IMG/VR virus record: IMGVR_UViG_3300047550_005039 | Span: 1-31,275 of that record | Source of the DNA: a virus | Strand: one strand, 5' to 3' | Length of the DNA stretch: 31,275 bases | In this document: in pieces, positions 14,266-21,954 of the stretch | Position numbering within the stretch: position 1 is the stretch's first letter | Layout: every line of letters begins with the position of its first letter | Made by a program: the position numbers and the translations under genes | Notes under the pieces: generated by a model | The model's input: the letters and a program-made list of their open reading frames with translations, nothing else | Told to the model about the DNA's origin: nothing | The model's database searches: none

Positions 14266-17094
14266 ATGTCGTATTATACGGCAGCAAATACACCACCCAA
14301 ATATTTTATGATTAGTCAAGAAGAAATTAAGTCCTTTTTAGAGGGGAACGACCCCGAACAATTTATCACATCTGTAGAATTTGATTATGGTTCAGATTCA
14401 ATTTATAAAATCAAAGAAATACCAAACCAAGGTAAAGTTATTCAAAAAGACACATTCACCGCTTTCGCATGGGTGGGTGATTTACACGGTTTAAATTTTT
14501 ACGGTAGTTCAAAAGCCGCTCAAAAAGAGGCGATGAGTAAGTACGGTATTGTTATCGAAAAGTTAGAAACAGGAGGTAACGAAAGACTTGAAAAAGGTTT
14601 AAAATTTATGGTTAAATCTTTAAAAGGATATCGTACATTAATACAATTCTTTAGGGATGGTGGTGTAGACCCTTGGGGTGAAAAAACAAAAGATTTAATA
14701 CTTGTTCTTCCACCTGTAGAACAATTTCTTATTTCCAAAGAAAAAAGATTATTTAAAGGTTATGACGAATATAATGACATCACCAGATTTGTATTTGACT
14801 TGGAAACAACGTCATTAGAACCAAAAGATGGTAGAATCTTTATGATAGGTATGAAAACCAATAAAGGTTATAAAAGAGTAATCGAATGTTCTGATGAAGA
14901 ACAAGAAAGGGCGGGTTTAATTGAATTTTTTAGAGTTATCGATGAAATAAAACCATCTATCATTGGTGGTTATAATTCGGCAAACTTCGACTGGTTTTGG
15001 ATATTTGAAAGATGTAAGGCTTTAAAGTTGGATATTAAAAAAACATGTAAAACTTTAAACCCTTCATCATCGATTTCTCAAAGAGAGAATTTACTTAAAT
15101 TAGCAAATGAAGTTGAAAGATATAATCAAACTAATATGTGGGGTTATAATATCATCGATATTATTCACTCTGTACGTAGAGCTCAGGCGATAAATTCGAG
15201 TATTAAATCTGCGGGTTTGAAATATATCACCAAGTTCATTGAAGCCGAAGCGCCTGACCGTGTGTATATTTCTCACGAGGATATTGGTAAAATGTATCGT
15301 GATAAGAATGAATATTGGTTGAACGTTAAGAACGGAAAATATAAAAAGGCTGATAACCCTGAATTTGAAAATTTGGATACAAGATTTCCTGGTACATATA
15401 TAAAAGTTACTGGTGATAATATAGTTGAGAGATATTTGGATGATGACTTGGAAGAAACTCTTTTAGTCGATGATGAATTCAATCAGGGTTCTTTTTTACT
15501 AGCCTCTTTAGTACCTACAACATATGAAAGGATATCTACTATGGGTACGGCAACTTTATGGAAAATGCTTATGTTGGCATGGTCATATAAATTTAAATTA
15601 GCGATTCCCCAAAAACAACAAAAGACCGAATTCGTTGGTGGATTATCAAGATTATTAAAAGTGGGTTATTCAAAGAATGTACTCAAATTAGACTTTAGTT
15701 CACTCTATCCATCCATACAACTTGTTCATGATGTATTCCCTGAATGTGACATTACAGGTGGGATGAAAGCAATGTTGAAATACTTTAGAGATACCCGTAT
15801 TCTATATAAAAACTTGGCAGGACAATTAGAAAAAACCGACCCTAAAAAGTCATTATCTTATGACCGAAAACAATTACCAATTAAGATATTCATCAACAGT
15901 ATGTTCGGTGCTCTTTCAGCACCTCAGGTGTTTCATTGGGGTGATATGTACATGGGTGAACAAATCACATGTACAGGTAGACAATATCTAAGAATGATGA
16001 TTAAATTCTTTATGAAGAGGGGTTATACACCTTTGGTACTTGATACCGATGGTATCAACTTTTCTAAACCTGAAGGTTGGGAAAACCGTACCTATATTGG
16101 TAAAGGTTTAAATTGGAAAGTTAAGGAAGGAAAAGAATATAAAGGAGATGATGCTGACGTTGCGGAATTTAACGATTTATTTATGAGGGGTGAAATGGCT
16201 TTGGATACTGACGGTACTTGGCCATCATGTATTAATTTAGCACGTAAGAACTATGCGGTTATGGATGCCAAAGGTAAGGTAAAATTAACGGGTAACACTA
16301 TTAAATCAAAAAAGTTACCTTTATACATAGAAGATTTCTTGGATAAAGGTGTTAAAATGTTACTCGAAGGTAAAGGTTCAGAATTTGTGGAATGGTACTA
16401 TGAATATTTAGATGTTATATTCAACAAAAGAATACCTCTGATGAAAATTGCTCAAAGGGCTAAAGTTAAGTTGACCATTGATGATTATCTAAAAAGAACC
16501 AAACAAAAAACAAAATCGGGTGGTGATATGAGTAGAATGGCTCACATGGAATTAGCCATTAAACATAAGTTAAATATTAACTTAGGTGATATTATCTATT
16601 ATGTAAATAACGGTGAAAAAGCATCACAAGGTGACGTTCAAAAAATAAAACCAACTAAAAAAGGTTGGTCAGAAAAAGATATTAAAGATTATATCGAACA
16701 TTATAATAGAACACCTGAAGGATTAGAATTTATAATCAAGCTGAATTGTTATTTATTGGATTCTAAAGAAATAGAAAATAACCCTGAAATGACAGGTGAA
16801 TACAATGTTGCAAGAGCAATTTCCGTTTTTAATAAAAGAATAGAACCTTTGTTAGTGGTATTCAAAGATGAAGTAAGAGATAATTTATTAGTTGATAATC
16901 CAAATAATAGAGGTTTATTTACTAAGGAACAATGTGAACTAATAAATGGACAACCTTTTGAAGAGGGTGACCAAGATAAGATTGAAGACGTATTGAATAT
17001 TACCGATGAGGAATTGAATTATTGGGAAAAACGTGGTTTGAGTCCTTATTACATGTATGAATTAGCCGAACCTGGATGGGAAAATTTTATATAG
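14266..17094 (+). CDS. Family B DNA polymerase (T4 gp43-like)
   Basis: A 942-residue protein, close to the T4 gp43 length of about 900. The proofreading domain has Exo I FDLET (D178, E180) and Exo II NSANFD (N237, D242); a likely Exo III is RYLDDD near residue 395. The palm has motif A DFSSLYPS (D476 onward), motif B KIFINSMFG (from K540) and motif C LDTDG (D593, D595). All catalytic residues are present, so both polymerase and 3'-5' exonuclease activities are expected. The N-terminal ~170 residues are less conserved. It should be the replicative polymerase. It is unusual that it sits directly behind a virion-type peptidase and under a TATTTAT element. Its stop abuts the stop of the convergent gene. 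Confidence 0.96.
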   Translation: MSYYTAANTPPKYFMISQEEIKSFLEGNDPEQFITSVEFDYGSDSIYKIKEIPNQGKVIQKDTFTAFAWVGDLHGLNFYGSSKAAQKEAMSKYGIVIEKLETGGNERLEKGLKFMVKSLKGYRTLIQFFRDGGVDPWGEKTKDLILVLPPVEQFLISKEKRLFKGYDEYNDITRFVFDLETTSLEPKDGRIFMIGMKTNKGYKRVIECSDEEQERAGLIEFFRVIDEIKPSIIGGYNSANFDWFWIFERCKALKLDIKKTCKTLNPSSSISQRENLLKLANEVERYNQTNMWGYNIIDIIHSVRRAQAINSSIKSAGLKYITKFIEAEAPDRVYISHEDIGKMYRDKNEYWLNVKNGKYKKADNPEFENLDTRFPGTYIKVTGDNIVERYLDDDLEETLLVDDEFNQGSFLLASLVPTTYERISTMGTATLWKMLMLAWSYKFKLAIPQKQQKTEFVGGLSRLLKVGYSKNVLKLDFSSLYPSIQLVHDVFPECDITGGMKAMLKYFRDTRILYKNLAGQLEKTDPKKSLSYDRKQLPIKIFINSMFGALSAPQVFHWGDMYMGEQITCTGRQYLRMMIKFFMKRGYTPLVLDTDGINFSKPEGWENRTYIGKGLNWKVKEGKEYKGDDADVAEFNDLFMRGEMALDTDGTWPSCINLARKNYAVMDAKGKVKLTGNTIKSKKLPLYIEDFLDKGVKMLLEGKGSEFVEWYYEYLDVIFNKRIPLMKIAQRAKVKLTIDDYLKRTKQKTKSGGDMSRMAHMELAIKHKLNINLGDIIYYVNNGEKASQGDVQKIKPTKKGWSEKDIKDYIEHYNRTPEGLEFIIKLNCYLLDSKEIENNPEMTGEYNVARAISVFNKRIEPLLVVFKDEVRDNLLVDNPNNRGLFTKEQCELINGQPFEEGDQDKIEDVLNITDEELNYWEKRGLSPYYMYELAEPGWENFI

Positions 17095-17430
17095 TTAGTC
17101 AAGTTTTAATCCATCAGAACTCATAATATACCAATTTCCTGACATGTATGCAAATTCTACACAAGCACCTTTATCGATTAGAATTTCATCCCATTCTTCA
17201 TCAATTCTACCAATACTTGGTATGATTAATACTTTTGTAAGTGCCTTGATTTTTATATGGTCAGTTGATGAACTATCTAAAACTACTTTACAACTATCAA
17301 TGTTTTTAATTACTATAAATTCCTCACCATGAGTTCTAAAATTGGGGTCTGACACAACAGCTCTTTCAGATGCTTTTACTATTTTACCATCGTAAATTCT
17401 ATCTACAGGTATACTTCTTATTACTGACAT
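17095..17430 (-). CDS. Small beta-rich protein, possible virion decoration component
   Basis: A 111-residue protein, not firmly recognised. It alternates short hydrophobic strands: FIVIKNIDSCKVVLDS, HIKIKALTKVLIIPS, DEILIDKGACVEFAYMSGNWYIMSSDG. The last part fits a pattern common in phage fibre and head-decoration proteins, where a beta domain ends in G-x-W-Y-I-x-S-x-x-G. It starts 29 nt downstream of a TATTTAT element located in the tail of the upstream LRR-like gene, and converges directly on the polymerase stop. A structural role is inferred only. Confidence 0.6.
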   Translation of the reverse strand: MSVIRSIPVDRIYDGKIVKASERAVVSDPNFRTHGEEFIVIKNIDSCKVVLDSSSTDHIKIKALTKVLIIPSIGRIDEEWDEILIDKGACVEFAYMSGNWYIMSSDGLKLD

Positions 17431-17453
17431 AATGAAAGTTTAAATTTAATTTT

Positions 17454-18059
17454 TTAAAAATAAATACTCCCTTTTACATGAACCATTTTTCTTATTTCAC
17501 TACTGGGATGTTTATACCCTAAAGGTGTTTCTCTTAAATTCAAATCTTCACCAACAAAATATAACTTACCTAACGATTCGATATGTGTTCTTGATAAAAT
17601 AAGAGTTCCACCTACATAGGATAAATTTTCTAGTGATTTAATTGGTGTTGCCAATAAACTCAAATCTCCTCCAACATAAGTTAAATTACCCAAAGATTTT
17701 ATTGGTGTATTTGTCAATTCTAAACTTCCCCCAACAGTGGTCAGGTTACCTAAGGATTTTATTTTTGTGTCTAATAAATGAATAAAATTACCAACAGAAG
17801 TTAAACTTCCTAAAGATTCAATTGATGATTTAGTTAAATTCAAATATCCTCCAACAGATATTAAGTTACCCAAAGATTCAATTGTTTTTCCACGTAAATT
17901 CAAATTTCCTTCAATAGAGTATTTGGGATTACCTTTTTTCTTTAACCACCATTGCAAATTTTCCCAACTACCAAAATGTTCAATGGACGGTAATCGAAGT
18001 ATTTCTTCCTCTTGTTCTAATAATCTTTTATATTGTTGTTCCGTTAAAATTAGTTTCAT
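17454..18059 (-). CDS. LRR-like repeat protein with shared leader (third, most diverged paralog)
   Basis: A 201-residue protein. The leader MKLILTEQQYKRLLEQ is followed by a conserved segment (EEEILRLPSIEHFGSWENLQ) and six diverged ~20-residue repeats of the type S-L-G-N-L-x-x-V-G-G-x-L-x-L-x-x-T-x-I, which form leucine-rich or beta-solenoid folds used for protein binding. The C-terminal cap ends KGSIYF. It is the third of three tandem paralogs, and its ATG overlaps the preceding stop (TAATG). It has drifted far more than the other two while its leader stays nearly identical. The function is unknown; the leader suggests packaging into the head (inference). Confidence 0.8.
   Translation of the reverse strand: MKLILTEQQYKRLLEQEEEILRLPSIEHFGSWENLQWWLKKKGNPKYSIEGNLNLRGKTIESLGNLISVGGYLNLTKSSIESLGSLTSVGNFIHLLDTKIKSLGNLTTVGGSLELTNTPIKSLGNLTYVGGDLSLLATPIKSLENLSYVGGTLILSRTHIESLGKLYFVGEDLNLRETPLGYKHPSSEIRKMVHVKGSIYF
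17460..17466 (-). promoter_or_regulatory. TATTTAT element inside the end of the LRR-like gene, upstream of the 17430 gene
   Basis: It spans the codons for the terminal Ile-Tyr of KGSIYF and lies 29 nt before ATG 17430, so coding and regulatory sequence share these bases. Confidence 0.45.
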
Positions 18060-18664
18060 TACAAATAAATATCACCTTTAACATCAACCATTTGTCTTAT
18101 CTCTTTTTCGGTATATTTTTTTGATAGTGGTGTTCCACCTAAAAACAAATCTCCACCAACCGAAGTTAAGTTACCCAAAGACTTAATTTGTGTTCCATAT
18201 AAATCCAAACTTCCCCCAACTGAAGTTAAGTTACCCAAGGACTCAATTGGTGTTCCATATAAACCCAAATATCCACCAACCGAAGTTAAATTACCCAAGG
18301 ATTCGATTGGTGTGTCACGTAAATACAAATATCCACCAACCGAAGTTAAATTACCCAAGGACTCAATTGGTGTTCCACGTAAATTCAAACTTCCACCAAC
18401 GGAAGTTAAATTACCCAAGGATTCGATTGGTGTGTCACGTAAACTCAAACTTCCACCAACGGAAGTTAAATTACCCAAGGACTTAATTGGTGTATTATAT
18501 AAATTCAAATCTCCATCAATAGAATATTTTGGGTTACCTTTTTTATTCAACCAGCATTGCAAATTTTCCCAACTACCAAAATGTTCAATGGACGGTAATC
18601 GAAGTATTTCTTCCTCTTGTTCTAATAATCTTTTATATTGTTGTTCGGATATTACTAATTTCAT
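18059..18664 (-). CDS. LRR-like repeat protein with shared leader (second paralog, six near-identical repeats)
   Basis: A 201-residue protein. The leader MKLVISEQQYKRLLEQ is followed by EEEILRLPSIEHFGSWENLQ, a short linker (NPKYSIDGDL), and six 20-residue repeats that differ at only a few positions (SLGNLTSVGG plus LxLxxTPIE). The cap reads YTEKEIRQMVDVKGDIYL. The repeats are nearly identical in DNA, indicating recent expansion or gene conversion. The ATG and TAA overlap those of the neighbouring paralogs by 1 nt. The exposed variable positions of each repeat (Y/R/G and D/G/N) lie on one face, as in binding solenoids. No enzymatic motif is present. Confidence 0.85.
   Translation of the reverse strand: MKLVISEQQYKRLLEQEEEILRLPSIEHFGSWENLQCWLNKKGNPKYSIDGDLNLYNTPIKSLGNLTSVGGSLSLRDTPIESLGNLTSVGGSLNLRGTPIESLGNLTSVGGYLYLRDTPIESLGNLTSVGGYLGLYGTPIESLGNLTSVGGSLDLYGTQIKSLGNLTSVGGDLFLGGTPLSKKYTEKEIRQMVDVKGDIYL
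18065..18071 (-). promoter_or_regulatory. TATTTAT element between LRR-like paralogs 2 and 3
   Basis: It lies 5 nt before ATG 18059 and inside the codons for the IYL ending of the upstream paralog. The same arrangement recurs at 18670-18676. Confidence 0.5.
18140..18499 (-). repeat. Six in-frame 60-bp tandem coding repeats (LRR-like paralog 2)
   Basis: Each unit encodes one 20-residue repeat. The period is exactly 60 bp with only a few substitutions between units, mostly in codons for the variable positions. Six copies here, four in the neighbouring gene. Confidence 0.9.
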
Positions 18665-19149
18665 TACAAATAAATATTGCCTTTTACATCAACAAATTCT
18701 CTTATTTCTTCTTCTGTATATTTTTTTGATATTGGTGTTTCATATAAATTCAAATATCCACCAACCGAAGTTAAGTTACCCAAGGACTCAATTGGTGTTC
18801 CATATAAATCCAAACTTTCCCCAACCGAAGTTAAAGAACCCAAGGACTCAATTGGTGTTCCATATAAATCCAAACCTCCCCCAACCGAAGTTAAGTTACC
18901 CAAGGACTCAATTGGTGTGTCACGTAAAGACAAACCTCCCCCAACCGAAGTTAAAGAACCCAAGGACTCAATTGGTGTTTTTTCTAAATCCAAATCCCCA
19001 TCAATAGAGTATTTTGGGTTACCTTTTTTATTCAACCACCATTGCAAATTACCCCATCCACCAAAATGTTCAATGGACGGTAATCGAAGTATTTCTTCCT
19101 CTTGTTCCAACAATCTTTTATATTGTCCTTCAGTTAAAATAAGTTTCAT
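18664..19149 (-). CDS. LRR-like repeat protein with shared leader (first paralog, four repeats)
   Basis: A 161-residue protein with the same layout as the two following genes: leader MKLILTEGQYKRLLEQ, EEEILRLPSIEHFGGWGNLQ, four 20-residue repeats (SLGNLTSVGG or SLGSLTSVGE with LxLxxTPIE) and the cap YTEEEIREFVDVKGNIYL. It is exactly two repeats (120 bp) shorter than paralog 2, so length variation is by whole repeats. It follows the gp13-like neck gene with a 1-nt overlap; an imperfect form of the TATTTAT element (ATTTATG) lies in the neck gene's last codons. Confidence 0.85.
   Translation of the reverse strand: MKLILTEGQYKRLLEQEEEILRLPSIEHFGGWGNLQWWLNKKGNPKYSIDGDLDLEKTPIESLGSLTSVGGGLSLRDTPIESLGNLTSVGGGLDLYGTPIESLGSLTSVGESLDLYGTPIESLGNLTSVGGYLNLYETPISKKYTEEEIREFVDVKGNIYL
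18670..18676 (-). promoter_or_regulatory. TATTTAT element between LRR-like paralogs 1 and 2
   Basis: It lies 5 nt before ATG 18664 within the IYL codons of paralog 1, in the same configuration as 18065-18071. Confidence 0.5.
18740..18979 (-). repeat. Four in-frame 60-bp tandem coding repeats (LRR-like paralog 1)
   Basis: The same 60-bp unit as in paralog 2, four copies, with alternating GTTAAG-TTACCC and GTTAAA-GAACCC variants that suggest a two-unit duplication. Confidence 0.88.
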
Positions 19150-20270
19150 TATATAACATAAATTTGACGAGGCATTGCCGTGAATTTCTTTTGTTTATTC
19201 AGGTTCTCGGCAATCAACGCTTCTCTTTCCATAACCTTCTCAGGTTTAAGCCTTGTCAATCTACCTTCAGGTCCTATTAATTCTTCTGTTAACTTCATTT
19301 TTTCATCTTTACCTTCAGTTAATAAGCTTTGGTAGTCCATAACAAGTTCAGTATCTGTTGCTTTTAAATTTCCACTATATTTTCCTCTAACTCTTCCTAA
19401 TGTTTCTTTACACATTGCAACAAACCATCTTCTAACCCATTGTTGAGCAGGGTTATTTAAATCCGCCCATGATATTTTATCGAATGGAACATCTGAAGGT
19501 AATTTGATAATGTCTGGATTATCTTTTAAACATTTATCTCTGTCTGCTCCATCAACATCATAATACCAATACCATACTTTACCTTGATAGAAATTCGAAT
19601 TACCAAAATCAAATTTACCACCAGGTGTATTCATCAAGTGAACCAATTTTTTACCATCGGGTGCTGCGGTAATTCTATAAGTTAAATCAGAGGCAATAAT
19701 TCTTCTTTGAATATTTATTTCTTGCATTCTGAGTAACATGTCGAATGCTGGCATTAGAAAATAAGAACCCGAATAACCTATTTGTGAATAACCGCCAGGT
19801 CCCCCTAAACCAGGACCTCCCATAACACCAAAAGACCACGGGTCAAATAAAATATTGGTTAATTCCGCAGGTGTAAACCATAATAACTCATTAATCTCTC
19901 TTCCTGCGGGAACTTCATATACTTGTTGGTTTTTTTCCAATTGTATGAAATCTTTTTTCAAAACCCAATCACCACCAGCTTGCAATCCTACTATTTTAGA
20001 ATATGCATACGTATATCTTTCCTCATAAGATAAACTTCTTGTTGTAAAGGCTCTTGCCAAGGATTGAGTATCTAAGTTAAGGTTATATAACGAAGTCCAT
20101 TGACTTTCAATTAGCCAATCCTGAACGTATTGTGAGTAATCCCCAATAGAGAATTCTAAAAGAGAATCAAGTTGTTCATCTTCCAATTCAACACTTCTTA
20201 TAGGAGCACCTAATAGATGTCTTACCCTTGTATATAATTGGGTTCTTTCTGGTTCTGCTATTACGGCCAT
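19149..20270 (-). CDS. Neck / head-completion protein, T4 gp13-like
   Basis: A 373-residue protein from ATG 20268-20270. An in-frame upstream ATG (20303) is rejected because a TATTTAT element would fall inside the coding region. The opening RVRHLLGAPIRSVELEDEQL followed by LLEFSIGDYSQYVQDW resembles the gp13-type neck protein of T4-like phages (LG-x-P, then E-L-x-D-x-Q-L and an aromatic helix). The middle has a Gly-rich loop (GVMGGPGLGGPGGYSQ). The C-terminus is helical, with VRRWFVAMCKETLGRVRGKY. Such proteins close the filled head and bind the tail. Its position before other neck and tail genes supports the call. It shares a minus-strand run with the LRR-like genes. Confidence 0.65.
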   Translation of the reverse strand: MAVIAEPERTQLYTRVRHLLGAPIRSVELEDEQLDSLLEFSIGDYSQYVQDWLIESQWTSLYNLNLDTQSLARAFTTRSLSYEERYTYAYSKIVGLQAGGDWVLKKDFIQLEKNQQVYEVPAGREINELLWFTPAELTNILFDPWSFGVMGGPGLGGPGGYSQIGYSGSYFLMPAFDMLLRMQEINIQRRIIASDLTYRITAAPDGKKLVHLMNTPGGKFDFGNSNFYQGKVWYWYYDVDGADRDKCLKDNPDIIKLPSDVPFDKISWADLNNPAQQWVRRWFVAMCKETLGRVRGKYSGNLKATDTELVMDYQSLLTEGKDEKMKLTEELIGPEGRLTRLKPEKVMEREALIAENLNKQKKFTAMPRQIYVI

Positions 20271-20282
20271 AGTCTTTTTATC

Positions 20283-20289
20283 ATAAATA
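20283..20289 (-). promoter_or_regulatory. TATTTAT element upstream of the gp13-like gene
   Basis: TAA-TATTTATGATAAAAA on the minus strand: it follows the stop codon of the preceding gene at once and lies 12 nt before ATG 20270. The extended form, TAATATTTATGATAAAA, is identical to the one ahead of the tail sheath gene. Confidence 0.6.
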
Positions 20290-20919
20290 TTAGTTACAAT
20301 CAATTAATTCAATATTGTTTGAACCTCTTAAATTCAAAACTTCATTTTCTTTAGGAATATGATATTCATTATTCATTATTTGAATGTCATTCGTTTTGAA
20401 AATTCTTACTTGTTTTGATTTAGAATTAACAAATGTTAAGAGATTAACTTTATCATATGTTTGTGTACTGGATGAACCTTTGATGATGAACGAACTGGTT
20501 GTTTCAGTTATTGTTTTATAGGGTTTAATCTGAGTAGTTAATGACTTATTATCAATTTTTATCTCCCCATCTATACCCCCTTTCATATCCTTACTTATAC
20601 CTTGACCCGATAATATTTTACATGAATCTTCCCCTAGATTTTCGTTAATCACTTTCATGGCAGTATCTTCATTTCTTTTACCTAAACAACCAGACTTTCT
20701 CAATGTTTTAAGTATGTTTTCTAAAATTTCTGATTTTTCTTGTCTATTGAAAATAATGTCTTTTGAAGATTCTATTATGGAGAAAAATCTTTTGAGTTCT
20801 TTGAGATTGTTTGATGGGTCGTTAGTGAATGAAACAACTTGTTCATTACTTTTTTCAAGTATTTCATTAACGTATTTGTGTATGATACAAAATGAAGTAT
20901 AAGATGAGGTAAGGTTCAT
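20290..20919 (-). CDS. Hypothetical protein, with coding that continues upstream without a start codon
   Basis: From the first ATG (20919) it is 209 residues. It is unrecognised, with an N-terminal helical half, a middle stretch GGIDGEIKIDNKSLTTQIKPY that looks like the D-x-x-x-x-x-x-x-x-x-x-x-x-x-x-Q-x-K core of a nuclease-like or binding beta fold, and a beta-rich end. The same frame is open upstream to 21105 and reads convincingly as protein (RFKKEYLNNWLDILKKSYPE, FYGHESGLYENDNQRS), but it contains no ATG, GTG or TTG. It runs into the end of the superoxide dismutase gene in the -1 frame, at an A9 tract. Either the two are fused by -1 frameshifting, or a homopolymer error broke one fused gene. 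Otherwise translation starts at a non-standard codon. Confidence 0.6.
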   Translation of the reverse strand: MNLTSSYTSFCIIHKYVNEILEKSNEQVVSFTNDPSNNLKELKRFFSIIESSKDIIFNRQEKSEILENILKTLRKSGCLGKRNEDTAMKVINENLGEDSCKILSGQGISKDMKGGIDGEIKIDNKSLTTQIKPYKTITETTSSFIIKGSSSTQTYDKVNLLTFVNSKSKQVRIFKTNDIQIMNNEYHIPKENEVLNLRGSNNIELIDCN

Positions 20920-21056
20920 TAATATTGACCTCTGATTATCATTTTCATATAAACCCGATTCATGACCATAGAATAAAGAATTTTTTTCTTTCCAATGTTC
21001 GGGATATGATTTCTTTAAAATGTCTAACCAATTATTAAGATATTCTTTTTTAAATC

Positions 21057-21920
21057 TTACAAAAGTTTTTTTTTGAATGAATTTGTTGGAGGGAACAAAA
21101 GTTTTTTATAATTTTGTTCTTCTTGGTTTGTACATTTTTTACATTCCAAATTTTCTTTTAGGACTTCTTCTTTTGTATTTGATAATATTTGTTTCAAAAC
21201 TAATTCCTCATCAAGTCTTGTTTCCAATTTCATGTTTAATAATTTATCAACAAATTCCCAATTTACAACATCCCAAAAATTTTTGATATAATCGTCCCTC
21301 TTATTTCTATATTTTAGATAGTAAGCGTGTTCCCATAAATCCAATCCTAATATTGGATATCCACCATTTTCAATATCGTTCATTAATGGGTTATCTTGAT
21401 TTGGAGTTGACATGATTTTTAATGTGTTATTTTTTGTTACAACTAACCACACCCAACCTGAACCAAATCTTTCTTTTGCTACCTCATCAAATTTTTTCTT
21501 AAACTTGGCTAATGATTCAAAATTTTCTTCAATCTTTTTTAAAATTGTACCTTTAGGTTTTTGAGGTTTTGGTGATAACATTTTCCAAAATAAGGCGTGA
21601 TTATATGCACCACCAGCGTTATTTCTAACCGTTTTATTGAATCGAGAAATAGTTTTAACGATTTGTTCCAAATCTAAATCACCGAACTTCTTTTTATCTA
21701 AAGCTAAGTTCAATTTCTCGACATAACCTTTATAATGTTTGTTATAATGATAATCCATTGTCTCAGGGTCAATGAATCTTTTTAAGGCTGTATAGGAATA
21801 CGGTAACTTTTCAATCCCTATTTTTCTCATCTCCGTTATGAAAAATTTCTCACTTTTTTTCTTTTCGATACTTCTTACCTCTTCTTCAATTTTTTCTATT
21901 TTATTTACTAAATTTTTCAT
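21057..21920 (-). CDS. sod: Fe/Mn superoxide dismutase with N- and C-terminal extensions
   Basis: A 287-residue protein. The core (about 36-225) has the Fe/Mn-SOD layout: LPYSYTALKRFIDPETMDYH, then the first metal ligand H62 in NKHYKGYVEKLN, the second His in NHALFWKML, the GSGWVWL stretch, and the DLWEHAYY pair giving the Asp and last His ligands. It converts superoxide to hydrogen peroxide and oxygen. Extras are a charged helical N-terminus (residues 1-35) containing FFITE and a C-terminal tail of about 60 residues ending in Lys-rich sequence; usual SODs are about 200 residues. SOD genes in phages are uncommon. The ATG lies 12 nt after a TATTTAT element, which suggests late expression, possibly as a virion cargo. 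Confidence 0.88.
   Translation of the reverse strand: MKNLVNKIEKIEEEVRSIEKKKSEKFFITEMRKIGIEKLPYSYTALKRFIDPETMDYHYNKHYKGYVEKLNLALDKKKFGDLDLEQIVKTISRFNKTVRNNAGGAYNHALFWKMLSPKPQKPKGTILKKIEENFESLAKFKKKFDEVAKERFGSGWVWLVVTKNNTLKIMSTPNQDNPLMNDIENGGYPILGLDLWEHAYYLKYRNKRDDYIKNFWDVVNWEFVDKLLNMKLETRLDEELVLKQILSNTKEEVLKENLECKKCTNQEEQNYKKLLFPPTNSFKKKLL
21066..21074 (-). promoter_or_regulatory. A9 slippery tract, candidate -1 frameshift site
   Basis: The superoxide dismutase frame reads TTC AAA AAA AAA CTT TTG TAA, so paired tRNA-Lys anticodons can slip back one base with full re-pairing. The -1 frame then continues open for about 260 codons into the gene at 20290. A gain of one A would have the same effect. 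Confidence 0.45.
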
Positions 21921-21932
21921 TTTTTTTTATTT

Positions 21933-21939
21933 ATAAATA
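21933..21939 (-). promoter_or_regulatory. TATTTAT element upstream of superoxide dismutase
   Basis: TATTTAT plus a 12-nt A-rich spacer, then ATG 21920. It lies in a 34-nt gap after the helicase stop. Confidence 0.55.
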
Positions 21940-21954
21940 ATCTAATTTCTTCAT

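Noticed and set aside
18140-18979. Regular 60-bp direct repeats as a CRISPR array
   Set aside because: The units are contiguous with no unique spacers, keep an open reading frame, and encode a sensible protein repeat.
17454-19149. Diversity-generating retroelement target
   Set aside because: No reverse transcriptase or template repeat is visible in the window, and variation is spread over units rather than confined to adenine positions in a terminal repeat.
18190-19156. Several long plus-strand open frames (98, 231 and 159 codons) opposite the LRR-like genes
   Set aside because: They are mirror images of the 60-bp coding repeats: any frame without a stop in one unit stays open through all units. 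Their repeat-like translations lack starts in context, and the minus frames carry the conserved leader and cap.
20271-20303. Upstream ATG for the gp13-like gene adding 11 residues
   Set aside because: The extra codons contain the extended TATTTATGATAAAA element, identical to that ahead of the sheath gene, so they are better read as promoter.
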